Notes: generated from the letters alone by a model not told the origin. Positions 20,896 through 33,088 are shown, numbered from the stretch's first letter. The stretch: 64,000 nt of DNA from Sciurus carolinensis (GCF_902686445.1 NC_062232.1:77083440-77147439); one strand, 5' to 3'. Program-made: numbers and translations.

Positions 20896-23800
20896 ATGTC
20901 AAAAACAAATATGAGTCAATTGACTGGGAATACAAATCATATCACAATAATAACCCTGAATGTTAATGGCCTGAATTCATCAATCAAAAGACACAGACTG
21001 GCAGATTGGATTAAAAAGAAAAATCCAACAATATGCTGCCTGCAAGAGACACATCTCATAGAAAGAGACACCCATAGACTAAAGGTGAAAGGATGGGGAA
21101 AAACATACCATGCACACGGACACAGCAAAAAAGCTGGAGTATCCATCCTCATCTCAGATAATGTGGACTTCAAACCAAAACTAGTCAGAAGGGATAAAGA
21201 AGGACATTACATGCTGCTTAAGGGAAGCATAAATCAGCAAGACATAACAATCATAAATATCTATGCCCCGAACATTGGCTCATCCACGTACGTCAAACAA
21301 ATCCTTCTCAATTCCAGAAATCAAATAGACCACAACACAATAATACTAGGCGATTTTAACACACCTCTCTCACCACTGGATAGATCGTCCAAACAAAAAT
21401 TGAATAAAGAAACTATAGATCTCAACAACACAATCAGCAATTTAGACTTAACGGACATATATAGAATATACCATCCAACAAAGAATGAATACACTTTCTT
21501 CTCAGCAGCACATGGATCCTTCTCTAAAATAGACCATATTTTACGCCACAAAGCTACTGTTAGTAAATACAAGAAGATAGAGATACTACCTTGTACTCTA
21601 TCAGATCATAATGGATTGAAATTAGAAATAAATGACAGAATAAAAAACAGAAACTTCTCCAATACCTGGAGACTAAATAATACACTATTATATGATGAAT
21701 GGATAACAGATGACATCAGGAGGGAAATAAAAAAATTCTTAGAAGTAAACGAGAACAAAGACACATCATATCAAAATCTCTGGGACACTATGAAAGCAGT
21801 ACTTAGAGGAAGATTTATTTCATGGGGTGCATTCAAAAAAAGAAGTAGAAATCAACAAATAAACGAGTTAACACTACAGCTCAAAGCACTAGAAAAAGAA
21901 GAGCAGACCAATACCAAAAGTAGTAGAAGACAGGAAATAGTTAAAATCAGAGCCGAAATCAACGAAATCGAAACAAAAGAAACAATCGGAAAAATTAATA
22001 AAATAAATAGTTGGTTCTTTGAAAAAATAAATAAAATTGATAAACCCTTAGCCACACTAACAAAGAGAAAGAGGGAGAAAACTCAAATTACTAAAATTCG
22101 GAATGAACAAGGAAACATCACAACAGACACGAGTGAAATACAAAACATAATTAGAAGCTATTTCGAAAATCTATACTCCAACAAAACAGAAAACCTTGAA
22201 GACATCAACAAATTTCTAGAGACATATGAACTACCTAAACTGAACGAGGAGGACATACACAACTTAAATAAACCAATTTCAAGCAATGAAATAGAAGAGG
22301 TCATCAAAAGCCTACCAACAAAGAAAAGTCCAGGACCAGATGGGTTCTCAGCCGAGTTCTATAAAACCTTTAAAGAAGAGCTCATTCCAATACTCCTCAA
22401 ACTATTCCATGAAATAGAAGAGGAGGGAACCCTACCAAACTCGTTCTATGAAGCCAATATCACCCTGATACCTAAACCAGACAGAGACACATCAAGGAAA
22501 GAAAATTTCAGACCAATATCCTTAATGAACATCGATGCAAAAATTCTCAACAAAATTTTAGCAAATCGCATACAAATATATATTAAAAAGATAGTGCACC
22601 ACGATCAAGTGGGTTTTATCCCAGGGATGCAAGGTTGGTTCAACATTCGGAAATCAATAAATGTCATTCACCATATCAACAGACTTAAAGTTAAGAATCA
22701 CATGATTATTTCAATAGATGCAGAAAAAGCATTTGATAAAATACAGCATCCCTTCATGCTCAAAACACTAGAAAAAATTGGGGTAATGGGAACATTCCTA
22801 AACATTATAAAGGCCATCTACGCTAAGCCCATGGCTAATATCATTCTAAATGGTGAAAAACTGAAAGCGTTCCCCCTAAAAACTGGAACAAGGCAGGGAT
22901 GCCCTCTTTCACCGCTTCTATTCAACATCGTCCTTGAGACTCTAGCCAGAGCAATCAGACAAACCAAAGAAATTAAAGGGATACGAATAGGAAAAGAAGA
23001 ACTCAAACTATCCCTGTTCGCTGATGACATGATTATATATTTAGAGGAACCTGGAAATTCCACCAGAAAACTTTTAGAACTCATAAGTGAATTCAGTAAA
23101 GTAGCAGGTTACAAGATCAATGCTCATAAATCCAATGCATTTTTATACATAAGTGATGAATCTTCAGAAAGAGAAATTAGGAAAACTACTCCATTCACAA
23201 TAGCATCGAAAAAAATAAAATACTTGGGAATCAATCTCACAAAAGAGGTGAAAGACCTCTACAATGAGAACTACAGAACACTAAAGAAAGAAATTCAAGA
23301 AAACCTTAGAAGATGGAAAGATCTCCCATGTTCCTGGATAGGCAGAATTAATATCGTCAAAATGGCTATACTACCTAAAGTTCTATACAGATTCAATGCA
23401 ATTCCAATTAAAATCCCAATGATGTACCTCGCAGAAATAGAGCAAGCAATTATGAAATTCATCTGGAAGAATAAAAAACCTAGAATAGCTAAAGCAATCC
23501 TCAGTAGCAAGAGCGAAGCAGGGGGTATTGCAATACCAGATCTTCAACTCTACTACAAAGCAATAGTAACAAAAACGGCATGGTATTGGTACCAAAATAG
23601 ACAGGTAGATCAATGGTACAGAATAGAGGACATGGACACAAACCCAAATAAATACAATTTTCTCATACTAGACAAAGGTTCCAACAATATGCAATGGAGA
23701 AAAGATAGCCTCTTCAACAAATGGTGCTGGGAAAACTGGAAAACTATATGCAATAGAATGAAACTAAACCCCTATCTCTCACCCTACACAAAACTCAACT

Positions 23801-24744
23801 CAAAATGGATCAAGGACCTCGGAATCAGACCAGAGACCCTGCATCTTATAGAAGAAAAAGTAGGTCCAAATCTTCAACTTGTTGGCTCAGGATCAGATTT
23901 CCTTAACAGGACTCCCATAGCACAAGAAATAAAAGCAAGAATAAACAACTGGGATAGATTCAAACTAAAAAGCTTTCTCTCAGCAAAGGAAACTATCAGA
24001 AATGTGAAGAGAGAGCCTACAGAGTGGGAGAATATCTTTGCCAACCATACCTCAGATAGAGCGCTAATTTCCAGAATCTATAAAGAACTCAAAAAACTCT
24101 ACACGAAGAATACAAATAATCCAATCAACAAATGGGCTAAGGAAATGAACAGACACTTCACAGAAGAAGATGTACAAGTAATCACCAGATATATGAAAAA
24201 ATGTTCAACATCCCTAGTAATAAGGGAAATGCAAATCAAAACCACCCTAAGATTTCATCTCACCCCAATTAGAATGGCGATTATCAAGAATACAAGCAAC
24301 AATCGGTGTTGGCGAGGATGTGGTGAAAAAGGAACACTCATACATTGCTGGTGGGGTTGCAAATTAGTGCAACCACTCTGGAAAGCAGTGTGGAGATTCC
24401 TCAGAAAGCTTGGAATGGAAACACCATTTGACCCAGCTATCCCACTCCTTGGCCTATACCCAAAGGACTTAAAATCAGCATACTACAGAGATACAGCCAC
24501 ATCAATGTTCATTGCTGCTCAATTCACCATAGCCAGATTGTGGAACCAACCTAGATGCCCTTCAGTTGATGAATGGATAAAGAAACTGTGGCATATTTAT
24601 ACAATGGAATATTACTCCGCAATGAAGAATGATAAAATTATGGCATTTGTAGGCAAATGGTCGAAATTGGAGAATATCATGCTAAGTGAGATAAGCCAAT
24701 CTCAAAAAACTAAAGGACAAATGATCTCGCTGATAAGCGGATGA
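20896..24744 (+). CDS. ORF2: L1 ORF2 protein, endonuclease and reverse transcriptase (1282 aa)
   Basis: ORF2p nicks genomic DNA and copies L1 RNA at the nick (target-primed reverse transcription). The N-terminal AP-type endonuclease shows N22, E51 (CCLQETHL), D153 (GDFN) and D237/H238 (SDHN), in register with the known active-site residues of human ORF2p shifted by 8. The reverse transcriptase has [14 protein letters not shown], the [12 protein letters not shown] block and the catalytic FADD at residues 708-711 (D710, D711). A C-terminal cysteine region CWRGCGEKG...HCWWGC (C1138, C1142, H1150, C1151, C1155) is present. The length matches mouse and human ORF2p (about 1275-1281). It starts 31 bp after the ORF1 stop, as in other L1s where ORF2 is translated by an unconventional mechanism. 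A downstream Met6 is an alternative start. No stop or frameshift is seen. Confidence 0.98.
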   Translation: MSKTNMSQLTGNTNHITIITLNVNGLNSSIKRHRLADWIKKKNPTICCLQETHLIERDTHRLKVKGWGKTYHAHGHSKKAGVSILISDNVDFKPKLVRRDKEGHYMLLKGSINQQDITIINIYAPNIGSSTYVKQILLNSRNQIDHNTIILGDFNTPLSPLDRSSKQKLNKETIDLNNTISNLDLTDIYRIYHPTKNEYTFFSAAHGSFSKIDHILRHKATVSKYKKIEILPCTLSDHNGLKLEINDRIKNRNFSNTWRLNNTLLYDEWITDDIRREIKKFLEVNENKDTSYQNLWDTMKAVLRGRFISWGAFKKRSRNQQINELTLQLKALEKEEQTNTKSSRRQEIVKIRAEINEIETKETIGKINKINSWFFEKINKIDKPLATLTKRKREKTQITKIRNEQGNITTDTSEIQNIIRSYFENLYSNKTENLEDINKFLETYELPKLNEEDIHNLNKPISSNEIEEVIKSLPTKKSPGPDGFSAEFYKTFKEELIPILLKLFHEIEEEGTLPNSFYEANITLIPKPDRDTSRKENFRPISLMNIDAKILNKILANRIQIYIKKIVHHDQVGFIPGMQGWFNIRKSINVIHHINRLKVKNHMIISIDAEKAFDKIQHPFMLKTLEKIGVMGTFLNIIKAIYAKPMANIILNGEKLKAFPLKTGTRQGCPLSPLLFNIVLETLARAIRQTKEIKGIRIGKEELKLSLFADDMIIYLEEPGNSTRKLLELISEFSKVAGYKINAHKSNAFLYISDESSEREIRKTTPFTIASKKIKYLGINLTKEVKDLYNENYRTLKKEIQENLRRWKDLPCSWIGRINIVKMAILPKVLYRFNAIPIKIPMMYLAEIEQAIMKFIWKNKKPRIAKAILSSKSEAGGIAIPDLQLYYKAIVTKTAWYWYQNRQVDQWYRIEDMDTNPNKYNFLILDKGSNNMQWRKDSLFNKWCWENWKTICNRMKLNPYLSPYTKLNSKWIKDLGIRPETLHLIEEKVGPNLQLVGSGSDFLNRTPIAQEIKARINNWDRFKLKSFLSAKETIRNVKREPTEWENIFANHTSDRALISRIYKELKKLYTKNTNNPINKWAKEMNRHFTEEDVQVITRYMKKCSTSLVIREMQIKTTLRFHLTPIRMAIIKNTSNNRCWRGCGEKGTLIHCWWGCKLVQPLWKAVWRFLRKLGMETPFDPAIPLLGLYPKDLKSAYYRDTATSMFIAAQFTIARLWNQPRCPSVDEWIKKLWHIYTMEYYSAMKNDKIMAFVGKWSKLENIMLSEISQSQKTKGQMISLISG

Positions 24745-24937
24745 GGACATATAATGGGGGGTGGGAGGGGCTAGCATTAGGTTTAGGGTTAGGTTTAGAG
24801 TTAGGCTAAGGAGAGCAGTAAGAATGAAGGAAAGAAGGACTGTGTAGAGGGAAAAGAGGGGTGGGAGGGGTGGGAGGGGTGGGAGGGGTGGGGGGGAGGG
24901 GAAAAATATAATAAACATCATTACCCTATGTAAACGT
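24745..24937 (+). promoter_or_regulatory. L1 3' UTR with G-quadruplex tract and telomere-like repeat
   Basis: It contains GGGGGGTGGGAGGGG, then a telomere-like run (TTAGGTTTAGGGTTAGG, then TTTAGAGTTAGG; 24,777-24,804) and a long G-run array (24,856-24,901, repeated GGGAGGGGT units) able in principle to form G-quadruplexes. L1 3' UTR G-quadruplexes are known from several mammals. AATAAA at 24,910-24,915 lies 22 nt before the tail and is the likely polyadenylation signal for this copy. Confidence 0.85.
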
Positions 24938-24983
24938 AAAAAAAAATAAGTAAATAAAAAAAAAAAAAAAGTTGCAGAATATC

Positions 24984-25490
24984 ATGGAGAAGAATGAACA
25001 TCAATCAAGAGCTTTGCACTGTTTTCTAGGGAAGGCATTGGCATATTTCTAGTTGTACACAGAATAACTGTATCATGTTACCTGGAATTATGACTTTATA
25101 ATTATCTTTATTTTGAGATTAAATATAACTTAATGAAATGCATGTTAACTTACAAGTTCATAAAGGGTAGAATGTGGTTATCAGTTTATATGCCGATAAG
25201 GTTAAGTTTTAGTCCCTAATTATTGAAACACTAATCTGGGTGTTGCTAGTAAGGTATTTTTGTGGATATGATTAATATCTAAAGTCAATAACAGAGATTA
25301 TCTATGATTATCTGGCTGGGCCTGGTTCAATTATTTGAAAGATATAAAAAGCATAACTGAGATTTCCCTAAGAAAGAAGATATTCTGCCCTTGAACTATG
25401 TTTCCAACTCCTGCTAAGCTTAAAGCTTTTCCAACCTGGCCTTCCTGATAGCATGATTTTCAGATTGTGGACATTCTTGGCCAGCTAATT
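24984..25490 (+). mobile_element. ERVL 3' end and partial MLT2-like LTR
   Basis: The ERVL relic that stops at the left L1 junction resumes here (GCACTGTTTTCTAGGGAAGG; TGTATCATGTTACCTGGAAT). From about 25,190 the words AGTAAGGTATTTTTGTGGAT, ATGATTAATATCTAAAGTC and AAGAAGATATTCTGCCCTTG resemble an ERVL-type LTR. The far end of the LTR is lost. Confidence 0.6.
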
Positions 25491-26690
25491 TCCAAGTTTA
25501 TATTTTCTTTAATTCAATATTATTCAGAGTTGTATTTTTTTAGATTCAAAGCATTTCTTATATTTTCTACCTCAATAAAGTTGTTTTTTAATGGGAGGGT
25601 GTTTACATTTGTTGTTCCAAATTGTCTATGCTTTTTTTTAAATTGCTTCTTTTATAATTTACTGAAGATTGATATTAAAATCACTAATTTTTGTCCAGAG
25701 CTTGTTGATTTTAAGTTTAAAACAGTTTTTGGCTGCAGACATTCAAGTTTAAGGCACATTCCAAACCACAAGGAGCCCTGTCTTTGGCAGGGAACTGGCT
25801 TTGTTCTCCTGGTTTTACATGGATGATGGAACAAATGACTTTTTGACCTTTTTGTTTTCCTAAGAAGGAGTGAGTTTGGCCAAAACAAAGTCTATGACAC
25901 ATTCTCGCCAGATGCAAACATTACCCTTTCAGGTCCTCCCTTTTGTCCTTTGTGAGGACAGAGTGCTCTACCCACCCCATTGCTCTCAACAGAAATGTGT
26001 GTGTAGTAAACTGACTTGTATGCATCCGCTTGGTAATGACAATTAAAAAAAGAAAATATGCTTCCAAATATCAATATAAAATCACATAACTAAAATAAAA
26101 CTAAGAGTCTTAGTCACAAGCCATGAGGAATGATTGCATGAATCAGGAAATAAAATATCTACCTTAACAGCAAGAGGCTGAGGCACCCAGAGGAGACAGC
26201 ACCTTGAGAGAGCTCTAGCCCCATTCAGGCCCTCAGCACCACATATGTGGACTGGGAAGGGAAAATCATCCATTTTTAACAAGACTTTACTTATTGAACT
26301 TTCTAGAGCTATCAATATTGCTGTAGACCTGGAGACCATATTTTCATGAAAGCAAATTATAATTGTTCTTTTCTACTGGGTAAGAGAAACTTTGGTCATA
26401 ATGAAGTGTTTTTATTTTTTCCAATAATATTTTTTCTTTTAATATCTGTTGTATATAACTGATATAATTGTGCAAGCAATGTTGTGCTAATACCGGTTTG
26501 GTATATATTTTCTTCTACATATTTTTAACTTTTAGTTTTGTGCTTTAATAGTTCTTTTGTAAAAAGAATGCAACTGAAATACTTTTACAGAGTCTGTAAT
26601 TTTGTGTTTCTTAACTGGAGCAGTTAATTTATTTTCACAATAATTTTATTTTATCCTTTTGTCACACTTCTACTAGTTTGTTTCTCTTCT
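25491..26690. other. unassigned sequence
   Basis: I see no gene or repeat that I can name. The segment 26,080-26,340 is less AT-rich (GAGGCTGAGGCACCCAGAGG) but has no convincing open frame. The ORF at 25,467-25,826 has low-complexity AT-driven composition. Confidence 0.4.
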
Positions 26691-29600
26691 TGCTATCATG
26701 TTTTTATTGAGGCAAAATTCAAATAGCATACAATTAACCATTTTAAAATGCACAATTTAGTAGTATTTTCTTCAGTTTCACAACATTTTCATCCTGTCAT
26801 AAAAAGTCGCATTAAGTATTCAATTCTCATTATTCCCTTCCCTGGCCCTTTGTGATCCACTAATTTGCTTTCTCTTTCTATGGATTTGTTTTATTCTGAA
26901 TGTATCATGGAAAGGAATCATGCAATATGGGGATTTTCATGTCTAGCTTCTTTCACTTAGCATAATATTTTTGAGGGTCATCCAATTTGTAGCATGACTC
27001 ATTACCTATTTTTAATGGCTAAATATTAATATTGTATATCTGTACTACAATTTGATTATGCATTCAATCATTGATGGGTATTTGGGTTGTTTCCAACTTT
27101 TAGTTATTATTAGTAATGTTGATGTAAATATTCATGTACAACTTTATGTAGACATATGTTTAAATGTCTCCTGAACATTTAGTCAGGAGTGCAAATGCTG
27201 GGTCATATGGTGATTCTATGTTTATCTATTTAAGAAATTGCCAAATTGTTTCTATGGTTGCTGTACCATTTTATATTCTCATCAACATTGTGAAAATATC
27301 TATTTCCCCCCCCAGTACCTATTGTTTATTTTTCTTAAATCCATCCTAGTGGGCATGAAATGATATCTCATTGTGCTTTTGAATTTCATTCCTTTAATGA
27401 TTAAGTACATTGAATATATTTTCTTGTATTATGAGCTATTTATACTTATTATGAGCTATTTATATTTCTTTGGAGAAATATCTATTTCAGTCTGCCCAAA
27501 AGTTTGTAATTTTTATTAAATTCAGTGATTCTGTTTTCCTGGTTTTACTTTTCATGTCAAATCTAAAAATCCATTACCAATTCTGAGGTTATAAAGACTT
27601 ATGGCTATTTTTTTCCTCTTAATTTTGTGTAACTTTAACTCTTATATGTAGGTAATTTACCAATTTTCGAGTTAGTTTTTGTATATGGGTTGTGATAAGA
27701 GTCCAAAATTATTGTTTTGCATCTGGTTATCAATTTGTCCCAGCACCATTTGTTAAAGAGATTGATTATCCCCATTGTCTGGCCTGGTTCCATTGTCAAA
27801 AATCAACTGAACATAGATGTTTATGTGTTGTTCTGGATTCTTTATTCCATTGGTCTATATGTTTATATTTATTTACATAATTTTGATTAGTATAACTTTG
27901 AAGTTAAGTATTGAAATAAGGAAGTGTGAATTCTTTAATATTATTTATCTTATTCATATTGTTTTGGTTATTTTGAATATCTTGCAATTCCATATGAATT
28001 TAAGAATCTGATTTTACAGTTTTGCAAAAAGGCCTTGGGATTTGGATAAGGATTGTACTGGATCTGTAGAGTGCTTTGAGAAATATTCTATCTTAATATT
28101 AAGTTGTCCAATTAATGAACACGAGATAGATTTTCACTTATTTAGGTATTTTTTGCTCCAAGCTATGTTCAACAATATTTTGTAGTTCAATATAGAAATC
28201 ATGCATCTATGTTGTTGTGTATGCCTAAGTATTTTGTTCTTTCACATGCTATTGTTTAATGGAATTGTTTTTTTTACTTTCTTTTAGTTCATTGCTATTA
28301 TACAAAAATATCTGATCTTAAAATATTCATCTTGTATCCTAGAACTTTGCTGAATTTGTTTATTCTAACAGCTTCTTTGGATAATTTAATATTTTCTATA
28401 TTGAATCATGTCAACTGCAGATAGAAATAGTTTTGTTTCTTCCTTTATTTTTGTGACTTTTTAGATGTTTTCCTTACATGGTTGCCCTGACTTGTACTTC
28501 CAGTACAATGTTGAACAGCAGTGGTAAAAGTAGCCAACTCGTCTTGTTTCTGATATTAGAAAGGAAACTGGATTGTCCACAAATGCCCTTCATCACATTG
28601 AGGAATTTTCGATCTATTCCTAATTTGCTGAATGTTTTTTATCATTAAAAGATGGTGGATTTTTTAAATTATTTTTTGCTACAATTAAGATGATCATGTG
28701 AATTTTCCATTTTGTTCTAATAATGTAGTGTATTACATTATTTGATTTTCATCTGATGAATCAACTTCAGGAAGAAATTCATCTCACTTATGGTATATAA
28801 TACTTTTAACAGACATCATTACCTCATGTACATATATGACTGAATGACTGATGTGATCCTACAATATATACAATCAGAAAAATGAGAAATTACACTCCAT
28901 TTATGTATGATTTATCAAAATGCATAAATACATTCTACTGTCATGTATAACTAATTAGAACAAATAAAAAATTTAAAATAAATGTTGCTGGGTTCAGTTT
29001 GCTAGTTTGTTGAGAATATTTTCATAATAGGCATATTTATCTTTAATTTTCTTATGGTATCTTTGTCTGGCCTTGGTATCAGGGTAAGGCTGTCTTCACT
29101 AATGAATTAGAAAGTGTGGCCCTCCTCTTTTTATTTTTTGAAGAGATTGAGTTGGATTAGTATTAATTTTTTAAATATTTGACAGAATTTAGCAGAAAAA
29201 ACATTTTGTCCTGAAATTCCCTTTTGGGGGAAGTTTTGGACTGCTAATGCATGGCATGTAGTGATGATAAGTCTGTTCAGATTTTCTTCATTTATTATTA
29301 ATAGTTCATGTCTTTCTACAACTTTTTCCATTTTAATGCCATTAACTGATTTGTAGGCATACACTTGTTCATAATATTCTCTTATTCCTTTAAGGTTAGT
29401 GGTCATGTCTCATTTTCATTTCTAATTTTACAAGTTTGATTCTTCTTTCTTTCTTAGTCTATGTAATTATATGTCAATATTTTTTTTTTTCTTTTCCAGG
29501 AACCAACTTTTGGTTTTATTGATTTTTCTAGTGTTTTTCTATTCTAATATTTTTATCTTTGCTCTAATCTTTATTATTTTATTTCTACTGCTAGCTTTGC

Positions 29601-30337
29601 ATTTGGTTTGTATTTTGTTCCTTAAAATATAAAGTTTAGATTACTACTCTGAGACTTCTTAAGAAAATGTAGTCATTTGCTGATATACATTTCTCTATGA
29701 CCACTTCTTTAACTGCACCTCCTTAGTTTTGATACATGTGTATTTATTTCCATTAATATCTAAGTTCCACATATTTATTACTGATTTATAAATACATTAC
29801 TTTTGATCAGATAATTTGATTTCAATCTTTTTAAATTTTTTGAACTTTTTTTTTTGTTCTCCCTGGAGAACGTTTTATGTGCATGTGAAGAGAATGCGTA
29901 TTCTGCTTTTCTGTGGTTTTTGTAACAGGTCAAGTTGAAATACAGGGTTGTTCAAGTTCTACTTCCTTATGTTCTTTATAATATCAAAAGTGGGATATTA
30001 AAATATCTATTGTTGTAAAACTATTTCTCTTTTTATTCTGCCAAGGTTGGCTTTACATATTTTGGGGTTTGTGTTGCATGATGCATAAGCCTTTATAATA
30101 TGTTTATGTATTACATTATGTATTTCTTTCTCTAATGTAACAGTTTTTGACTTAAAGGTCATTTTTATATTATTATAGCTAGTAAAGGTCTCTTTTAGTT
30201 ATTCTTGACATGGAATATTGCTTTTCTATTCTTTTTTTTTCAACCTATTTGTGTCTTTGTACTTAAAACGATACTCTGCAGACAGCATATCATTGGATCA
30301 TGCCTTTTTATCCATTCTTCCCACCTCTGTCTTTTTT
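26691..30337 (-). mobile_element. old L1 (L1M-type) 3' UTR and ORF2, minus strand
   Basis: The plus strand begins with an L1 3' UTR complement (ATTAACCATTTTAAAATGCA) and continues through ORF2 C-terminus (CACTTAGCATAATATTTTTG; ATTGATGGGTATTTGGGTTG), reverse transcriptase (CAGCACCATTTGTTAAAGAG; GTCTGGCCTTGGTATCAGGG) to the endonuclease region near 30,300 (ATACTCTGCAGACAGCATAT). It is heavily mutated. A small L1 3' UTR insertion sits at about 28,808-28,983. Confidence 0.8.
28808..28983 (+). mobile_element. 3'-UTR-only L1 insertion, plus strand
   Basis: AGACATCATTACCTCATGTA, CCATTTATGTATGATTTATC and AAATGCATAAATACATTC match the terminal 3' UTR of the intermediate-age L1 at 13,630-13,760. It ends in AACAAATAAAAAATTTAAAA. 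It is inserted in the older minus-strand L1, which resumes with TGTTGCTGGGTTCAGTTTGC. Confidence 0.75.
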
Positions 30338-30762
30338 CAGTTTATTTTGTGTTGCTATAAAAGAACATTTGGCACTGGGTGATATATAAAGAATAGAATT
30401 TTACTTTGGCTCATAATAGTGGAAGTTTAGAAGTCCAAGAGCATGGTGCCAGCATCTGTTCCATTTCTGGTAAGGGCTTCATGCTGATTCAACTCATGGC
30501 AAAAAAAAAAAAAAAAAAAGGAAAAGGGAACTTAGGGATGTGAAAAAGAGACAAAGCATGAGGGAAAGCCCTGCTTTATAATTACCCACTATGCCTTATA
30601 GTAATTCAGTCCAAAAAGAGAGCTCACTCACTACAGTGAGAATTAACCCATGAGAAAGGAAACTAATCACCTCTTAAAGAGTCCATTTCTCAACACTGCC
30701 ACAATGGCAAAGCAATTTCAGCATGAATTTCAGAGGAGATAAACTACATTCAAAACAAAGTT
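30338..30762 (-). mobile_element. MaLR (MST/MLT1-like) LTR, minus strand
   Basis: Plus-strand words GTGTTGCTATAAAAGAACAT, CACTGGGTGATATATAAAGA, AGCATGGTGCCAGCATCTGT and GAGAGCTCACTCACTACAGT are the complement of a MaLR LTR. A 19-A run at 30,501-30,519 is a local slippage tract. Confidence 0.75.
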
Positions 30763-30812
30763 TAACTCTTGAATTCATTGCATTTGTATTTAAAGGTTTT
30801 TTTTTTTTTTTT

Positions 30813-33087
30813 GGTCTGACATTAGCAAACTCTTTAATATCTAGATATTATAAAATTAGGGCTTCATTATTTACACAATATATATACAGTATAGCAAACT
30901 TAAATGAAATACATCAAACATACAAGGCAATGGGTAAGCTGAAATTTTCTAGCATACTCTAACACCTTTTGCATCTTCTTGCTTCCCACTTCTCTGAACC
31001 CAATGAATAAGTCAGACTTGTTCACAAAGGTGGTTTAATGATTCCACACACAGTTTTCCCATGAAAAGCTATTTACAAAAAGTTTTATTCTATCATTTCT
31101 ACTTTTAAGTACATCAAGAACTTCTAAATATCTAGAAGGACTACATATTTCATATAAGAATGTATCTGCTTATGCAACCAAGACTGGTAAATGAAAATGA
31201 ACATATAACAATGGTTATAATCTGAGGCATCTTCTAATATTGAACAAGTTTGGCCTTGAACCTTTCCCTCCCATTTCTTTCTCTATACCTTCAGCACAGC
31301 GGAAAAATATAGGCATATGTAATGCTTAAAAGATGGTTAAATAAATTCATATCCAAAAGTTATTTACAGAAGGCAAGCTCTCCTATGAATTTCAACACAG
31401 AGTGAACAAAATGTGCTAATTACACAAACTACTTGGTCATATATTGGCAACCTCTTTAACATCTAGAGACCAAATGTTTCAAAATTGGAACAAATTTCTC
31501 CATTATATGCACTATGTACTGCAGCAAAACAAAATGCACAAAACCTACAGAAAAATGATGTCTGAAAATATTTGAGTATGAATACACTCACATATTACCT
31601 TTTGCAATTGCTTCCCTCCCACCTCCTCCACATCACTAACAAGTACAGACAGTACCATAATGATCATAGAGGTGCCTTAACAATTCCATTCCCTGGAAAT
31701 AATGGAAATAATATTTCCTATGAAATTTAGTAAAAAGATATTTACAAAGTGATATTTTATTATTACCTCTACATTAACATACATGGAGCACGTCTAAACA
31801 AACTATACATATTTCAAGTAAGGACTCAATTTGTCCACTATGTACAAATGAAGAAACTGAACACATGTAACAATAGTTCTAATTTGAAAATGTCTTCAAA
31901 AATTGAGCATTCCAGTCCTATACCAATCTAGTGGACTATAGTACTCAAATTTTCAGAAGACAATCTTTCCTAGGAATTTTATCATTAACCATACAAAATT
32001 TATGTTTACTAACTCTACTTTTGTCATGCACTGGCAACCTCTTTAACACCTAGAAAGGCGAGATGCAGATTAGGACTCATTTGGCCTCTATACACCATAA
32101 CAATGTAAAGCAAATTGCGTAGACATATGGAACAATGGTTAAACTTGCATCTCCTCATTATATGCACAGTGGTACGGCACCCTTTGCATCTCCTTCTCCT
32201 CTGGAGAACCAGCACACAAATTGAATGCATACTCTTCAATAGGGGGTTTCATATATTAAAATTTTGTATGATTTTTTTTTTTGTACCAGGAATTAAAACC
32301 TGGGGAACTTAACCATTGAGCCACATCCCCAGCCCTTTTTATTTATTTTTAGACAGGGTTTTATTAAGTTGCTTAGGGATTTGCTAAATTGCTGAGGCTG
32401 GCCTCTAACTTGCAATAAGCCTGCCTCAGTCACATGAGTCACCTGGATTACAGGCATGTGACACCACACCCAGCAAAACTTCATATGAATTTTAACAAAA
32501 AAGAAATTTACAAAATGTATTATATTTTGACTACTTCTACTTTTAACACATATTGGGAACGTCAGAACATCTAGAAAGACTAGCTATTTCAAGAGTACTT
32601 AGCATTGTCAACTACATATACAGCAATGAGGAATCAAAACCACACCCAAAACTGGTTAGAACATGAAAAACATATGACCAGTGTGGCACAAGACCTTCTC
32701 CCCTTCCTTCTCCTGGTCTGTTCCATGTCCTCAGATTCACTGAACAAATGTGGGTGAGTTTTGCTCCTAGAGGTGGTTTAACAACTCCAGTTCAAAAACT
32801 CACTGCCAGGGGGAGTTTCGTTTTCAAAATATTACCTTCCAAACCTATCATATCTCGGCAACCTCTTCACATCTAGAATGTCCAGATGCAAGAAGCAAAA
32901 GTTTTCTTTTTTAAAAAGTGTGTGTGTTGGGGTGAGGTGGGGGGGTTGAGAGCAGCTTTTCATAATATATTCAGAGACCTTCTACGAAAGGTCAGTAAAT
33001 CTTCCCAAAGGATGGTGGGCACTTCCAATTGGCCCAGAACAAAACAGTGTGTTCCTTTGCCATTTCTCTCTTAGGCAGACGAAGCAC
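30813..33087. repeat. degenerate tandem array, ~250-340-bp units (seven copies), unidentified
   Basis: A recurring motif of the form GGCAACCTCTTTAACATCTAG appears near 30,829, 31,109, 31,441, 31,779, 32,030, 32,549 and 32,851. The spacings are about 250-340 bp after subtracting a 205-bp SINE in the fifth unit. Other motifs recur in the same order within units: a (G/A)CACCTTTTGCATCTYCTT segment, a GGTGGTTTAA(C/T)NATTCCA segment, CCTATGAATTTTA, ATTTACAAA and CTACTTTTA. The units are too diverged for me to recognise any known family. No open frame is supported. It is an old local satellite or an array derived from an unknown transcript or element. Confidence 0.75.
32271..32475 (-). mobile_element. 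B1-dID SINE, minus strand
   Basis: The T-tract, the ID complement (TTGAGCCACATCCCCAGCCC) and the B1 complement (AGACAGGGTTTTATTAAGTT, CACCTGGATTACAGGCATGT) identify a dimer inserted in the fifth unit of the tandem array. Confidence 0.92.
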
Positions 33088-33088
33088 T

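Larger units (their letters stand above)
18750..24968 (+). mobile_element. young full-length L1 retrotransposon with both ORFs open
   Basis: This 6.2-kb autonomous retrotransposon has a GC-rich 5' UTR made of two 459-bp-period monomers (18,751 to about 19,650), a unique tether (about 19,650-19,817), ORF1 (19,818-20,864), a 31-bp spacer, ORF2 (20,896-24,744), a G-rich 3' UTR (24,745-24,937) and an A-rich tail. A perfect 15-bp target duplication brackets it, and it splits an ERVL remnant. Open ORFs and intact catalytic motifs make it a candidate for retrotransposition competence, although activity is only inferred. Its 3' end is about 80 nt shorter than that of the minus-strand L1 at 37.6 kb. 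Confidence 0.97.

Noticed and set aside
23295..23613. Open frames antisense to ORF2 (also 38,272-41,373)
   Set aside because: They are shadow frames of the L1 ORF2 coding strand, and recur in both L1 copies because the ORF2 sequences are alike.
24776..24804. True interstitial telomere (chromosome fusion or repair scar)
   Set aside because: The run lies at the same place in the 3' UTR of three separate L1 copies, so it belongs to the L1 and not to the locus.
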